Positions 36,168 to 44,088 of a stretch of DNA of 64,000 nucleotides are shown here, in pieces. Origin of the DNA: Bacillota bacterium (GTDB lineage Bacteria > Bacillota > Clostridia > Lachnospirales > CAG-274); NCBI GenBank assembly GCA_017460805.1, contig JAFUAF010000058.1:30678-94677 (forward strand), in the 5' to 3' direction. Position numbers and translations under genes: made by a program. Position 1 is the stretch's first letter; each line of letters begins with the position of its first letter. The notes beneath the pieces were generated by a model. It did no database searches. It saw only the letters and a list, made by a program, of their open reading frames with translations, and was not told where the DNA came from.

Positions 36168-36380
36168 CTACTCATCCTCAAAGCCATGGATCGCGAAATT
36201 AAGCAAAATTGTTCTGTCATAATCTTCTTCCGATATGCTGTAACAAATCAAATCTCTGCCCATTTCCGATTTGCCGTACACGATAGACGAGCAAGTTACG
36301 TTACTTTCTGCATTTGCTATGCAGAAATTCGACAGAATAAAATTTCCCGTCATAACTGCGCATTTAAAAAACCGATTCAT
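36168..36380 (-). pseudogene. truncated M14 zinc carboxypeptidase (N-terminal fragment)
   Basis: The 70-residue frame has a signal-like N-terminus and then VYGKSEMGRDLICYSISEE and LLNFAIHGFEDE, the start of a peptidase M14 domain including the zinc-binding HxxE. A complete enzyme needs about 200 more residues. The frame stops at the boundary with the repeat array, where the last repeat unit is itself cut at its CCCGCT box. A normal ribosome site (AAAAAAGGTGGTG) precedes the ATG at 36380. It is a gene broken by rearrangement with the array. Confidence 0.7.
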
Positions 36381-36853
36381 ATATACACCACCTTTTTTAA
36401 TGAATAAATTTTTCTATTCAAAGCACCTATTTTTTATAAACAGCAGTTATTGCATTTGAATCCCGTTCCGCTTGAACATACAATACTTTACCTAACGCTT
36501 TGAATAATATAAACATTCTCCCCTTAGTTATCCCGGCTTTAGCATTGTTTGGCATTGATATTGATATTTATCTATATACATATAGCTGTTATCTGCTTGG
36601 AATTGCATCATTTGCCGCTATAAATAATTGTTACAATATTTCCGCTCGATGACGTTCCATAACCTATTAAGAATTCAACACAAAACTTCAAGTTACGGTA
36701 TCAAAATCATCTTATTTAACGATATATATCGTTCAAAACCATTTACAGCACCTTTTCTCTTGTGACATATTTGATTGTGTGATATAATTCCATTATAAAT
36801 GGATATTGTAAAAATGTCGATATTAGGCTGCTTCTACGGCGTGTCTATTTGGA
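36381..36853. other. A+T-rich intergenic stretch without recognised genes
   Basis: Upstream of the M14 fragment and before the integrase relic. No tRNA, small RNA or reading frame of note was seen. A few promoter-like hexamers only. Confidence 0.5.
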
Positions 36854-36940
36854 ATGTCGACTACGCTTGACATTTACGGGCACGCACTGAAAGAAACCGA
36901 CGAATCGGCGGCACGTACCCTGGGTACACTCTTCGGTTAA
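36854..36940 (+). pseudogene. C-terminal relic of a tyrosine recombinase (integrase)
   Basis: The 28 residues MSTTLDIYGHALKETDESAA plus RTLGTLFG end in TAA and match the last part of tyrosine recombinases, including the catalytic Tyr in LDIYGHAL. The resident integrase has the same segment STTLDIYGHALKEMD. No frame upstream continues the domain. It points at the tRNA-Thr gene 117 bases away, as expected for the attachment end of an earlier element that lay to the left. Confidence 0.85.
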
Positions 36941-37056
36941 AGAAAAATAAATTGTTACTCAACTGTTACCCAAAATGAAAAAAAGCACCTTTTTACGGAT
37001 GCTTCCAAAAAAATCAAAACTAACAAAAGCCGCTTATTATGCGGCCTTTGAGAAAG

Positions 37057-37129
37057 AGCTAATGACGGGACTCGAACCCGTGACCTGCGCATTACGAATG
37101 CGCTGCTCTACCAACTGAGCCACATTAGC
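37057..37129 (-). tRNA. tRNA-Thr (anticodon CGT)
   Basis: The minus strand gives a full cloverleaf of 73 bases: acceptor GCTAATG/CATTAGC with T discriminator, D arm GCTC/GAGC, anticodon stem GCGCA/TGCGC around the loop TTCGTAA (anticodon CGT, reading ACG), and T arm ACGGG-TTCGAGT-CCCGT. CCA is not encoded. The 5' half from the anticodon loop outward is part of a 44-base repeat found again at 47317-47360, so this copy was rebuilt when the prophage integrated. Confidence 0.95.
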
Positions 37130-37133
37130 AAAA
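37090..37133. repeat. left attachment core of the prophage (attL), overlapping the tRNA 5' half
   Basis: 44 identical bases with 47317-47360, covering the tRNA-Thr from the anticodon loop to the 5' end plus AAAA. Flanking bases differ on both sides. Confidence 0.85.
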
Positions 37134-37144
37134 TCTACTGTTTA

Positions 37145-37173
37145 ACTATATCACAAGCAGGTTTAAATGTCAA
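37145..37173 (-). promoter_or_regulatory. element-borne promoter for tRNA-Thr
   Basis: On the minus strand TTGACA (37168-37173), 17-base spacer, TATAGT (37145-37150), about 15 bases before the tRNA 5' end. It lies inside the prophage arm, so the rebuilt tRNA depends on it. Confidence 0.75.
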
Positions 37174-37187
37174 GTAAAATTTAAAAA

Positions 37188-37205
37188 GTATACATCACGG
37201 TATAC
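37188..37205. repeat. inverted GTATAC pair in the left arm
   Basis: GTATAC-N6-GTATAC. Related TGTATA/TATACA palindromes occur at 47219-47236 and 47436-47455. Possible terminator or recombinase arm site. Confidence 0.5.
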
Positions 37206-37214
37206 ATTTAAAAA

Positions 37215-37257
37215 TTCTTAATGCGTAATGTCACGGGTTCGAGTCCCGTCATTAGCT
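37215..37257 (+). repeat. inverted copy of the tRNA-Thr 3' half (left)
   Basis: 37230-37257 (28 bases from GTCACGGG to ATTAGCT) is identical to the tRNA-Thr T arm and acceptor, but on the plus strand. The anticodon side is diverged (TTCTTAATGCG). It is a fragment, not a tRNA. Confidence 0.85.
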
Positions 37258-37279
37258 ACTATATAGCAAGCATTTGTGT

Positions 37280-37308
37280 TAAAAAAAGCGGTCTTAATTG
37301 ACCGCTTT
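37280..37308 (-). terminator. terminator at the left end of the prophage
   Basis: AAGCGGTC/GACCGCTT 8-base stem with TTAATT loop. On the minus strand it is followed by TTTTTTT, so leftward late transcription stops before the tRNA gene. Confidence 0.75.
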
Positions 37309-37568
37309 AATTTATGTGAAAAAGGATTGACTTATATTATAACACATAAAATTCATCTTGTGCAAGTTTTTCACGCAAAGTGTCTAAAAAAAACATAAAC
37401 AAAATCTATCTAAATAACTTCGATTTTAATACAATAAATTTGACATTCTTCTTATTGCGAATATTTTTTGTCAGATATTGCACTTGTAAAATAAAAATAT
37501 CTGTGATAGCATATATTTATCAGCTGATAAGTACCCGAAACTATTTACCTACAGAAAGGATTGATTTT

Positions 37569-38045
37569 GTGAAATCAATTGACACAATAGTGACTCTCAA
37601 ATTTAACAAAGATGACAAATTTTGTCGTGACGAATTATTGTCAAAACTTCAGAACAAGGAAGTTTTTGACATAGTATCTCCTTTAAAATATATCATTGAG
37701 GGAGGAAAACTTCCAAAACCTGATAGCAAAAAGGAGATAAAACCATTCAAATTTGTTAAGAACAATTTTGGTGATATTTATGTATCCGCAAAGAAAAATG
37801 ATGTAATGAGTTTGACAGATAATAATTTATTACGTTTATATGAAATCTATAAAATGCGAAAAAATATGTCACCTGATGAGTTAAAGAATTATGCTATTCT
37901 TGATTTTGATAATTATGAATATCTAATATGTTCAGCTTATTATAGACTTCATCGTCGTAAACTTCCAGAAATATTAGATTTTGCAGATACCGCAAAAGAG
38001 TTAGATAAACTGTTATTTGTAAGAGCATTAAAAAAGCAGCCTTAA
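37569..38045 (+). CDS. prophage hypothetical protein
   Basis: 158 residues from a GTG at 37569 that has an AGAAAGGA ribosome site 8 bases upstream; the open frame extends further back to 37380 with a hydrophobic, unlikely N-terminus. The protein is Lys/Leu-rich and probably cytoplasmic, with no recognised domain. It is the only plus-strand gene at this end and converges with the amidase gene; the stops overlap. Possibly a lysogeny accessory (moron) gene by position. Confidence 0.65.
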   Translation: MKSIDTIVTLKFNKDDKFCRDELLSKLQNKEVFDIVSPLKYIIEGGKLPKPDSKKEIKPFKFVKNNFGDIYVSAKKNDVMSLTDNNLLRLYEIYKMRKNMSPDELKNYAILDFDNYEYLICSAYYRLHRRKLPEILDFADTAKELDKLLFVRALKKQP

Positions 38046-38058
38046 TGACTGCTTTTTT
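38030..38058. terminator. terminator shared by convergent genes
   Basis: AAAAAAGCAG (38030-38039) pairs with CTGCTTTTTT (38049-38058), overlapping both stop codons. Confidence 0.8.
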
Positions 38059-38782
38059 CTCTATACAAAATAACGAGCAATCGTAATAAATTATAGTCTA
38101 TATTTAAGCCTTTGTCTGTTCCTTGTAATAAATTGTTATTTATATAATAACTTATAGCTTCTTTTCCCCATTCAGGCACTTCTTCTATTGTACTATATGT
38201 TTTTGGCTTAATACCGTCTATTTCTTTAAAAATAGTGTCAATTTCCTGTTTTAGTTCGTTATACTGTGTCATTGTTAGTTCATCTCCTTCAAGTCGTTTT
38301 TTTACCGTATTTTTAAATAATTCAAACTCTTTGGGATTGTTTACCCAATACAAAGGGCATTTTTTACCTGATACATCATAATGTCTTATAATGTCTGTTA
38401 AAGGATTCAAATTGTATTTTTTGCATAAATGCACACATAATTCAATCAAGCTGTTTAATGTTTTATCGTTAAATTTGCCGTCAGTTTTTGGGTGACAACA
38501 TTCTATGCTTATTGAATAACTATTTGCTTGATTAGTACAATAAGAAATTTCATTTTCGGGAATACATTGAATTATCTCCCCATTTAACCCGATTATGTAA
38601 TGAGAAGAAGCATATAAATGTTTATCTTTTAAACTTTCAAAATAGTTTCTGTTACCTTGTGCTGAACTTCCTGCATTACCAACATAATGAACAGCAATCT
38701 TTGTAACTTTCTTTAAAGGTGTCTGTGGTCTACTATATTTATTTGGCGTTAGATATGTTTGTCTATGTTCAATCAAACTCAC
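38042..38782 (-). CDS. phage N-acetylmuramoyl-L-alanine amidase (endolysin)
   Basis: 246 residues. An amidase_2 (T7 lysozyme/PGRP-like) catalytic domain fills about 1-155: KIAVHYVGNAG with the first zinc His, SSHYIIGLNGEIIQCIP, ISIECCHPKT and RHYDVSGKKCP with the other zinc ligands. The last ~45 residues (EVPEWGKEAISYYINNNLLQ) form an SLH-like wall-binding unit. It degrades the wall at lysis. The predicted start is GTG at 38782 and overlaps the small gene upstream by 14 bases. The holin-like gene lies just upstream of that. Confidence 0.92.
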   Translation of the reverse strand: MSLIEHRQTYLTPNKYSRPQTPLKKVTKIAVHYVGNAGSSAQGNRNYFESLKDKHLYASSHYIIGLNGEIIQCIPENEISYCTNQANSYSISIECCHPKTDGKFNDKTLNSLIELCVHLCKKYNLNPLTDIIRHYDVSGKKCPLYWVNNPKEFELFKNTVKKRLEGDELTMTQYNELKQEIDTIFKEIDGIKPKTYSTIEEVPEWGKEAISYYINNNLLQGTDKGLNIDYNLLRLLVILYREKSSH

Positions 38783-38921
38783 CTCTTTGTTCTTTGTTTA
38801 AGATTATGTATAATATGTTTTCGCTGATAGAAAAGTTAGGCTGTAGTAGTTCTTTCTCTATCAGCTTTTCTATCGTGTCTTTAGCATAATCGGGAATGTT
38901 ACTTCTATTATATACTTTCAT
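38769..38921 (-). CDS. stand-alone single SLH-like domain protein
   Basis: 50 residues with a TGGAGGTG ribosome site. NIPDYAKDTIEKLIEKELLQ lines up with the SLH-like tail of the adjacent amidase (VPEWGKEAISYYINNNLLQ), followed in both by a hydrophobic helix (ILYIILNKEQRG / LRLLVILYREK). It overlaps the amidase start. It is inferred to be an orphan wall-binding module or a lysis accessory. Confidence 0.6.
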   Translation of the reverse strand: MKVYNRSNIPDYAKDTIEKLIEKELLQPNFSISENILYIILNKEQRGEFD

Positions 38922-39005
38922 TATTTATCACCTCCATAAAAAAATAAAAGCGATACAGCCTACATTTTGTAAACCATACCGCTTTATATATGAAATGAAA
39001 AGAAT

Positions 39006-39233
39006 TTATTTGTTTATTTTGTTTACGTTTTCTACTCCTGCTTTAACATAATATCCGCTTATAACCACCATTAAAGGAGTGGATATAAGATTCAACAATT
39101 CAGTTGATATTTTATCTTGAAATATATAAACCAACCAAGCGACAAAGAACGTAAAGACAAATATTACCAACATTATGACCGCAATTACTTTGCTGAACTC
39201 AATAGATTTTTGTTTTCTTCGTTCCATTGTCAT
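39006..39233 (-). CDS. holin-like membrane protein
   Basis: 75 residues: a charged N-terminus, a long hydrophobic helix (about 15-40, VIAVIMLVIFVFTFFVAWLV), a short loop and a second helix (about 50-66, NLISTPLMVVISGYYVKAGV). Size, two helices and position next to the amidase fit a class II-type holin. The ATG at 39233 overlaps the stop of the upstream gene (ATGA); ATG at 39227 has a better ribosome site spacing. Confidence 0.7.
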   Translation of the reverse strand: MTMERRKQKSIEFSKVIAVIMLVIFVFTFFVAWLVYIFQDKISTELLNLISTPLMVVISGYYVKAGVENVNKINK

Positions 39234-39544
39234 TCACCCCTTATAGGTAAATTTTTTATTTTCTCAAATAATAAGTTTGTATAACTATTGCCGCCTAAAT
39301 TTACATATTCATTATGCAGTTCTGTTATATTTTCAAGCTCATTTTGATTTATATATCCTACATTTAAAAAATGGTATGCCGCTTGTGTGAATCTATCTTT
39401 TAACAATGCTTTTAAACTGCTTTGAATGTATTTGTATTGCTGTAATTCATATTTGAGTTTTTGCAAATAATAGGTAAAAGTACCTGTTAATATACAAAAA
39501 ACAATCTCAATTAAGTGTTTTGTAATTAACTCTTTCATATTCAC
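39230..39544 (-). CDS. prophage membrane-anchored hypothetical protein
   Basis: 104 residues: N-terminal hydrophobic helix (about 9-26), then a helical Gln/Tyr/Leu-rich segment with LKYELQQYKYIQSSLKALLK. It overlaps the holin-like gene by 4 bases and starts where the tail fibre gene ends, so it is part of the late operon. This arrangement is frequent in clostridial siphophages. Function unknown; a lysis or tail-tip role is inferred from position only. Confidence 0.65.
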   Translation of the reverse strand: MNMKELITKHLIEIVFCILTGTFTYYLQKLKYELQQYKYIQSSLKALLKDRFTQAAYHFLNVGYINQNELENITELHNEYVNLGGNSYTNLLFEKIKNLPIRGE

Positions 39545-41022
39545 TCACCTACTGGTTCGGCTTGTATGATACTTGCATAAGTAGACCAATTTGTATCAGT
39601 TTGATATGTTTCAACAGCAGAAGCAGGAACATAAATAGCCGCTGGACTTGAACTTAACTTATTACTACCTAATGCAGGAGGTGTCGTACCTTGTAAATGT
39701 ATTACATAAGTGTTGTTTGTTTGTTGAAATGTACTGTTTCCTAAAGCTGTTACATTTGCACCTATTGTTACTGTTTGCAAGGAAGTACATCTTGAAAAAA
39801 CTTGATTTACTGTTGTTGGTATATCGCAATTTATATTTACGGTAGTTAAATTGTGATTATTTCTAAAAGCATTAGTGCCTATAGTTGTAATTGTACTTGG
39901 TAATGTAACAGATAACAAACCAGTACCTCTTGATTGTGTACCTGCTAATCCTTGTTCTCTTATACTTGTGACATTTGTAAAATCAAAACTTGTTAAATTA
40001 CCACAATCATAAAAAGCATAACTGCCTATAGTTGTGATTGTATTAGGAATTGTAAAATTAGCTACATAACAATTATAGAAAGCATAATCACTTATATTTG
40101 TAACATTACTTGGTATTGTTATGCTTGTCAAAGAAGAACAACTACTAAAAGCAGAACCACCTATACTTGTTAATGTGTTTGGTAAATTCACAGTTGTCAA
40201 TGTTGTACAACCGTTAAAAGCAGAAGTACCTATACTTGTAACTGTGTTTGGTAAATTTATACTTACCAATGAACTACAATTAGAAAAAGCATAACTACCT
40301 ATACCTGTCAATGCGTTTGGTAGATTCACACTTGTCAAAGAGCTACAACTAGAAAAAGTATAATCACTTATAGTTGTAACATTACTTGGTATTGTTATGC
40401 TTGTCAAAGACGTACAACCACTAAAAACTTTATCATATATAGTTGTAATTGTATTTGGTAAATTTATATTTGTTAAAGACGTACAACCCATAAAAGCACC
40501 ACCATATATAGTTGTGATTATATTTGATAAAGTTACGTCTGTTAATGAACGGCAATTATAAAAAGCATTACCACCTATACCTGTGATTTGATTGTTTATT
40601 TTTACTTTTTCAATGTTTAAATTGTTTGTATATTGTGGAATTACAGTACCTGTATTAAACTCCGCAAATAATTGGTCATTATAATAAATGTTTGTAATAC
40701 CACTTCCTTGAATACAGTACATTCCTATATTTGAATAAGTGTGGGAAGTGTTTGTATCTTCTGTACCATCACCCCAGTCTACAGTACCACTATCGCCACT
40801 TGTAACTGTTGTATTAGGTTCTTCTATTACAACCCAAAAATTATTTTTATTGTTATTTAAAGGAAAATCAGGAACTTCTACACTTCCACCACCGCCGCTT
40901 GGTATATCTAAAATAGCTTGTGCCATTTGTGAAACTGTATAAGTATTTTGTGTACCGTTTTTATTTCTTATGCTACTTGCTATATTTTGGATTGCTGTTT
41001 CTGAATAAAGTTTATTTGACAT
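39541..41022 (-). CDS. tail fibre protein with BspA-type leucine-rich repeats
   Basis: 493 residues. A short N-terminal tail-fibre domain (AIQNIASSIRNKNGTQ, YTVSQMAQAILDIPSGGGG) is followed by a PKD-like strand region (TVDWGDGTEDTNTSHTYSN). From about 150 it carries more than ten 23-residue LRR_5 repeats of the type SLTSITIPSNVTTISDYTF. It ends in a PPALG..AIYVPASAVETYQT cap. LRR fibres act in receptor binding. A close module relative is fused to the next gene. It overlaps the downstream gene by 4 bases. Confidence 0.88.
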   Translation of the reverse strand: MSNKLYSETAIQNIASSIRNKNGTQNTYTVSQMAQAILDIPSGGGGSVEVPDFPLNNNKNNFWVVIEEPNTTVTSGDSGTVDWGDGTEDTNTSHTYSNIGMYCIQGSGITNIYYNDQLFAEFNTGTVIPQYTNNLNIEKVKINNQITGIGGNAFYNCRSLTDVTLSNIITTIYGGAFMGCTSLTNINLPNTITTIYDKVFSGCTSLTSITIPSNVTTISDYTFSSCSSLTSVNLPNALTGIGSYAFSNCSSLVSINLPNTVTSIGTSAFNGCTTLTTVNLPNTLTSIGGSAFSSCSSLTSITIPSNVTNISDYAFYNCYVANFTIPNTITTIGSYAFYDCGNLTSFDFTNVTSIREQGLAGTQSRGTGLLSVTLPSTITTIGTNAFRNNHNLTTVNINCDIPTTVNQVFSRCTSLQTVTIGANVTALGNSTFQQTNNTYVIHLQGTTPPALGSNKLSSSPAAIYVPASAVETYQTDTNWSTYASIIQAEPVGE

Positions 41023-41036
41023 ATTATCACCTCTTT

Positions 41037-42788
41037 TTAATCATTAGGTATAGCTTGAATCACACTTGCATAAGTAGACCAACCAGAAGCAGTTTTATAT
41101 GTATCAACTGATTCAGCAGGAACATAAATAGCAGATACAGTTGCACTTGCAAAAGCACTATCTAATACAGTTGGAGGTGTTATCGCACGAATATAAAGTG
41201 TTAAATTACTATCTCTTTCAAAACTATAATTACTGATTTCTGTAATTGTATCTGGTAAATATACTGTTCTTAAAGAAGAACAACCACTAAATGTTGCTCT
41301 ACCTGTTGAAGTTCCACCTGATACAGTTGCAGTAGTTAAACCAGTGCAACCTTTAAATGCGGCATTTCTTTTATTTGAATCATAAGGTTCTATTGCACCT
41401 ATTGTTACACTTGTGATACCTGTACAACCCATAAAAGCACCATTATCACTTGAATCACTATAACCTGTTAATGTTGTTTGCGATATGTCTAAATGACCTG
41501 ATAATGAGGTACAATTTCCAAAAGCACCACCAGTTATTTCTTGTACATTGGCAAGATTTATACTTGTCAATGCTGTACAGTTATAAAAGGTATTATAATT
41601 TATACTTGTGATTTGATTGCCTATTTTTACTTTCTTTATGCTTGTATCATTTTGATATGATGGAACACTATTCCCAACATTAAATTCCGCAAATAATTGA
41701 TTATAAGAAACACTTGAAATACCACTTCCTTGTATGCAATACATTCCTATATTTGCATAAGTGTGAGAAGTATTTGTATCTTGTGTCTCATCTCCCCAGT
41801 CAATAGTACCGCTACCTGTTACAGAAACACTTGTATTTGGTTCACTAATTACAATCCAAAAATTATTTTTATTGTTATTTATCGGAAAATTAGGTGTTCC
41901 ACCACCGCCACTTGGTATATTATCTATAGCAGAACTCATTTGCGAAATTGTATATGTATCAGAAGAACCATTTTTGCTTCTAATTGCATTTGCTATAGTG
42001 TAATTGTATTCTCCTGTTACTACTTCTGTCTCTTGTGTTTCTTGATTGTATACCAATTCTGTATAAGTCACATAGCAACTTGTTATTCTTGTCTGATTAT
42101 AGTTTGGTGTAAAACTAAATAAATCTGCTGATGTTAATGTTATGTCAGGATTATCTATCATTGCAGGTATCGGTTTGAATTGAGGTTTTCCTTGTCTGTT
42201 TAAGTAAACATTAACGCAATAAAGAGATGCAACAGCACCTAACATTTCTTTTACTGTTTTTCCTTCAAAAGCTATGTCTGAATTTGTAGGTAATAAAAAA
42301 TCAGGAGATAAAACAGAAGTGTCTATATTATCTACTGCATCTATATCATCTACTAATTCATCAAGCACCCAATGTTCTTGACCCCAATCTAAACCAGAAT
42401 TATATGTACCAGTAAAACGAGGATTGCTAAATCTACCCTCACCTTGAATTGTTGTCTCAATGGTATCAACCGACACAGAAGTAGTTCTAAAAACACCTAA
42501 AGGAATGTCGTTTGTACCTGCACCTGTTCCTGATTTTATATATACAAGAAACGATTCATTGATTAAATATTGATTTAAAACATCTGTATTATCTGTACCG
42601 TCATTGGATATATTTGCAAGTTTTAAAGATATAGTTGGATTGCAAATATTACCAACACTTAATTTATTATCTGCTATGATGTTTTCGTTAATATCAAAAC
42701 TTAAAACTTCTGTATCTCTGAACTCTCTACCACCAATATAAACATAAACAGAAGGAGTAACTGTATTATCCCAGCTGTAGTTCATCAT
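41037..42788 (-). CDS. tail tip/baseplate-like protein fused to an LRR fibre module
   Basis: 583 residues. About 1-260 looks like a siphophage tail-associated domain (MNYSWDNTVTPSVYVYIGGR, FRTTSVSVDTIETTIQGEG, GKTVKEMLGAVASLYCVNVY), as in baseplate hub proteins. About 265-583 is a fibre module paralogous to the next gene: ANAIRSKNGSSDTYTISQMS, IPSGGGG, the WGDETQDTNTSHTY strand, a few LRR-like units and the YVPAESVDTYKT..WSTYASVIQA cap. The fusion suggests copying of the fibre module between neighbouring genes. Confidence 0.82.
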   Translation of the reverse strand: MMNYSWDNTVTPSVYVYIGGREFRDTEVLSFDINENIIADNKLSVGNICNPTISLKLANISNDGTDNTDVLNQYLINESFLVYIKSGTGAGTNDIPLGVFRTTSVSVDTIETTIQGEGRFSNPRFTGTYNSGLDWGQEHWVLDELVDDIDAVDNIDTSVLSPDFLLPTNSDIAFEGKTVKEMLGAVASLYCVNVYLNRQGKPQFKPIPAMIDNPDITLTSADLFSFTPNYNQTRITSCYVTYTELVYNQETQETEVVTGEYNYTIANAIRSKNGSSDTYTISQMSSAIDNIPSGGGGTPNFPINNNKNNFWIVISEPNTSVSVTGSGTIDWGDETQDTNTSHTYANIGMYCIQGSGISSVSYNQLFAEFNVGNSVPSYQNDTSIKKVKIGNQITSINYNTFYNCTALTSINLANVQEITGGAFGNCTSLSGHLDISQTTLTGYSDSSDNGAFMGCTGITSVTIGAIEPYDSNKRNAAFKGCTGLTTATVSGGTSTGRATFSGCSSLRTVYLPDTITEISNYSFERDSNLTLYIRAITPPTVLDSAFASATVSAIYVPAESVDTYKTASGWSTYASVIQAIPND

Positions 42789-42807
42789 AATATAATCACC
42801 TCTTTGT

Positions 42808-43173
42808 TTATTGTTCTGTAAATGTGAATGCTATATTATTCCACATTAAAGTATCGAGTGCAAGTGAATTTGCACTTCTATCACTTACATAAAATCTTGC
42901 TGTTTTCGTACCTTCAAGAGGGTCAATAAATGTAACATTAAAAAATACTTCTTTGACTGCATTTAATACGATTTGACTTTCTGCTTGTGTCAAAGGTCTG
43001 AATTGTAAATCAATGCTTCTTTTTATTGCTATTCGTTTTCTTTTAAGGCTTCCATCTGTTGTGCGTGTAGAACCTACATCAAGGTCTTGGATTTTAACCA
43101 CCATACTTGTCAAATATGGTGTGAAGTCTACTTGTCCTACTCTTAAAGCGTTTTGTACTGCCAATGTTATCAC
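42808..43173 (-). CDS. phage tail protein, DUF6711-like
   Basis: 121 residues. QNALRVGQVDFTPYLTSMVV, RTTDGSLKRKRIAIKRSIDL and QFRPLTQAESQIVLNAVK resemble small siphophage tail proteins of the DUF6711 type found between the tape measure and tail-tip genes. Function: probably a structural adaptor at the tail tip. A strong terminator separates it from the truncated tape measure upstream. Confidence 0.75.
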   Translation of the reverse strand: MITLAVQNALRVGQVDFTPYLTSMVVKIQDLDVGSTRTTDGSLKRKRIAIKRSIDLQFRPLTQAESQIVLNAVKEVFFNVTFIDPLEGTKTARFYVSDRSANSLALDTLMWNNIAFTFTEQ

Positions 43174-43177
43174 CTCT

Positions 43178-43212
43178 TTAAAAAAGGGGTGAATATTTTA
43201 ATTCACCCCTTA
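43178..43212 (-). terminator. terminator after the tape measure fragment
   Basis: 11-base perfect stem AAGGGGTGAAT/ATTCACCCCTT (43184-43211) with a 6-base loop, followed by TTTTTT on the minus strand. Unusual inside a late operon. Confidence 0.85.
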
Positions 43213-43218
43213 AAATTA

Positions 43219-44088
43219 TTACAAGTCAAGCATCAATTTGCCTGTTTGTTGTTGTAATCTGTTTATGGACTGAATTACAGCCTTGCCGAATTTTGCATCA
43301 CCTAATTGTAATACTATTTCAACAGGTCTGTCCTCAGCCATCCCACTTCTATTTGTTGTGTTTCTTGTAGCAATTATGCTTGCTAACTTATTTGCAAGCA
43401 TATCTATCCAACCTGTATTTTGTTCAAGAGGCATTACAACTTCTGAACCTCGTTCACCAATCATTGCTAATTGAGGACTTGTTATAACACCGCCTTTAGC
43501 GTGTTTAGGAACATCTACATTTTCAATAACAAATTTTGTAAAACCACTTGAAATAGGATTGTCAACTCTTTGTTGAAGAAATTTAAGTCCGTCTAAAGCA
43601 ACTGATTTATTGAACGCTTTATTTAAGTCTTCCCAACCTTTTTTAATATCTTCCATACCTATTTTCCAGTTATTTATAACTTGTGGCCAGGTTTGTAAGA
43701 AAAATTTTCCTAATAAATCTAATTTGTCAAAGAAATTTTGTGTCGCTGTTGCTACATCGTCAAATGTAGGTAATAATTCATTTTCTAATGTCCACTTAAA
43801 TGAAGCTACTTCTGCTTCATTTGCTCCCCATTTTTCAAGTAAATCCCCTAAACCTTCTGCTATTGCTTTTTTTGTTAATTTAAAAGATACTCTCATACCT
43901 AACATAGCAGGTTTCCAATCATTTTCTATATTCACTGTAAATACATCAAATATATAATCATTTAAGGTTTTTAAATCGTCAAAGAAATAACCTGTCGCTA
44001 TAGTAGCAATTTGGAATTTTCTTGTCATATCATCTAAAGCAGGTATCACTTCTTTAACTGTGGATGATGGTTGGATAACTAATGCCAA
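43219..44088 (-). CDS. C-terminal part of a tail tape measure protein (truncated)
   Basis: 289 residues. The C-terminal 90 residues are typical of tape measure proteins (AKGGVITSPQLAMIGERGSE, VVMPLEQNTGWIDML). Intact tape measure genes are usually well over 600 codons with a long coiled N-terminus, which is missing here. The frame begins at a TTG inside a short upstream frame, with no good ribosome site of its own, so it looks like a deletion product rather than a native gene. If translated, it would lack the length-determining coil. Confidence 0.75.
   Translation of the reverse strand: MALVIQPSSTVKEVIPALDDMTRKFQIATIATGYFFDDLKTLNDYIFDVFTVNIENDWKPAMLGMRVSFKLTKKAIAEGLGDLLEKWGANEAEVASFKWTLENELLPTFDDVATATQNFFDKLDLLGKFFLQTWPQVINNWKIGMEDIKKGWEDLNKAFNKSVALDGLKFLQQRVDNPISSGFTKFVIENVDVPKHAKGGVITSPQLAMIGERGSEVVMPLEQNTGWIDMLANKLASIIATRNTTNRSGMAEDRPVEIVLQLGDAKFGKAVIQSINRLQQQTGKLMLDL

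Noticed and set aside
37215..37257. Second tRNA-Thr on the plus strand (also 47466-47513)
   Set aside because: Only the T arm and acceptor 3' side are present; the D arm and a paired anticodon stem are absent, so these are attachment-site fragments.
37380..37568. Extended N-terminus of the 37569 gene
   Set aside because: It would add a hydrophobic, oddly composed segment; the GTG at 37569 has the only convincing ribosome site.
39541..41022. Host BspA-like surface adhesin
   Set aside because: It has no signal peptide, begins with a tail-fibre domain and overlaps other late phage genes.
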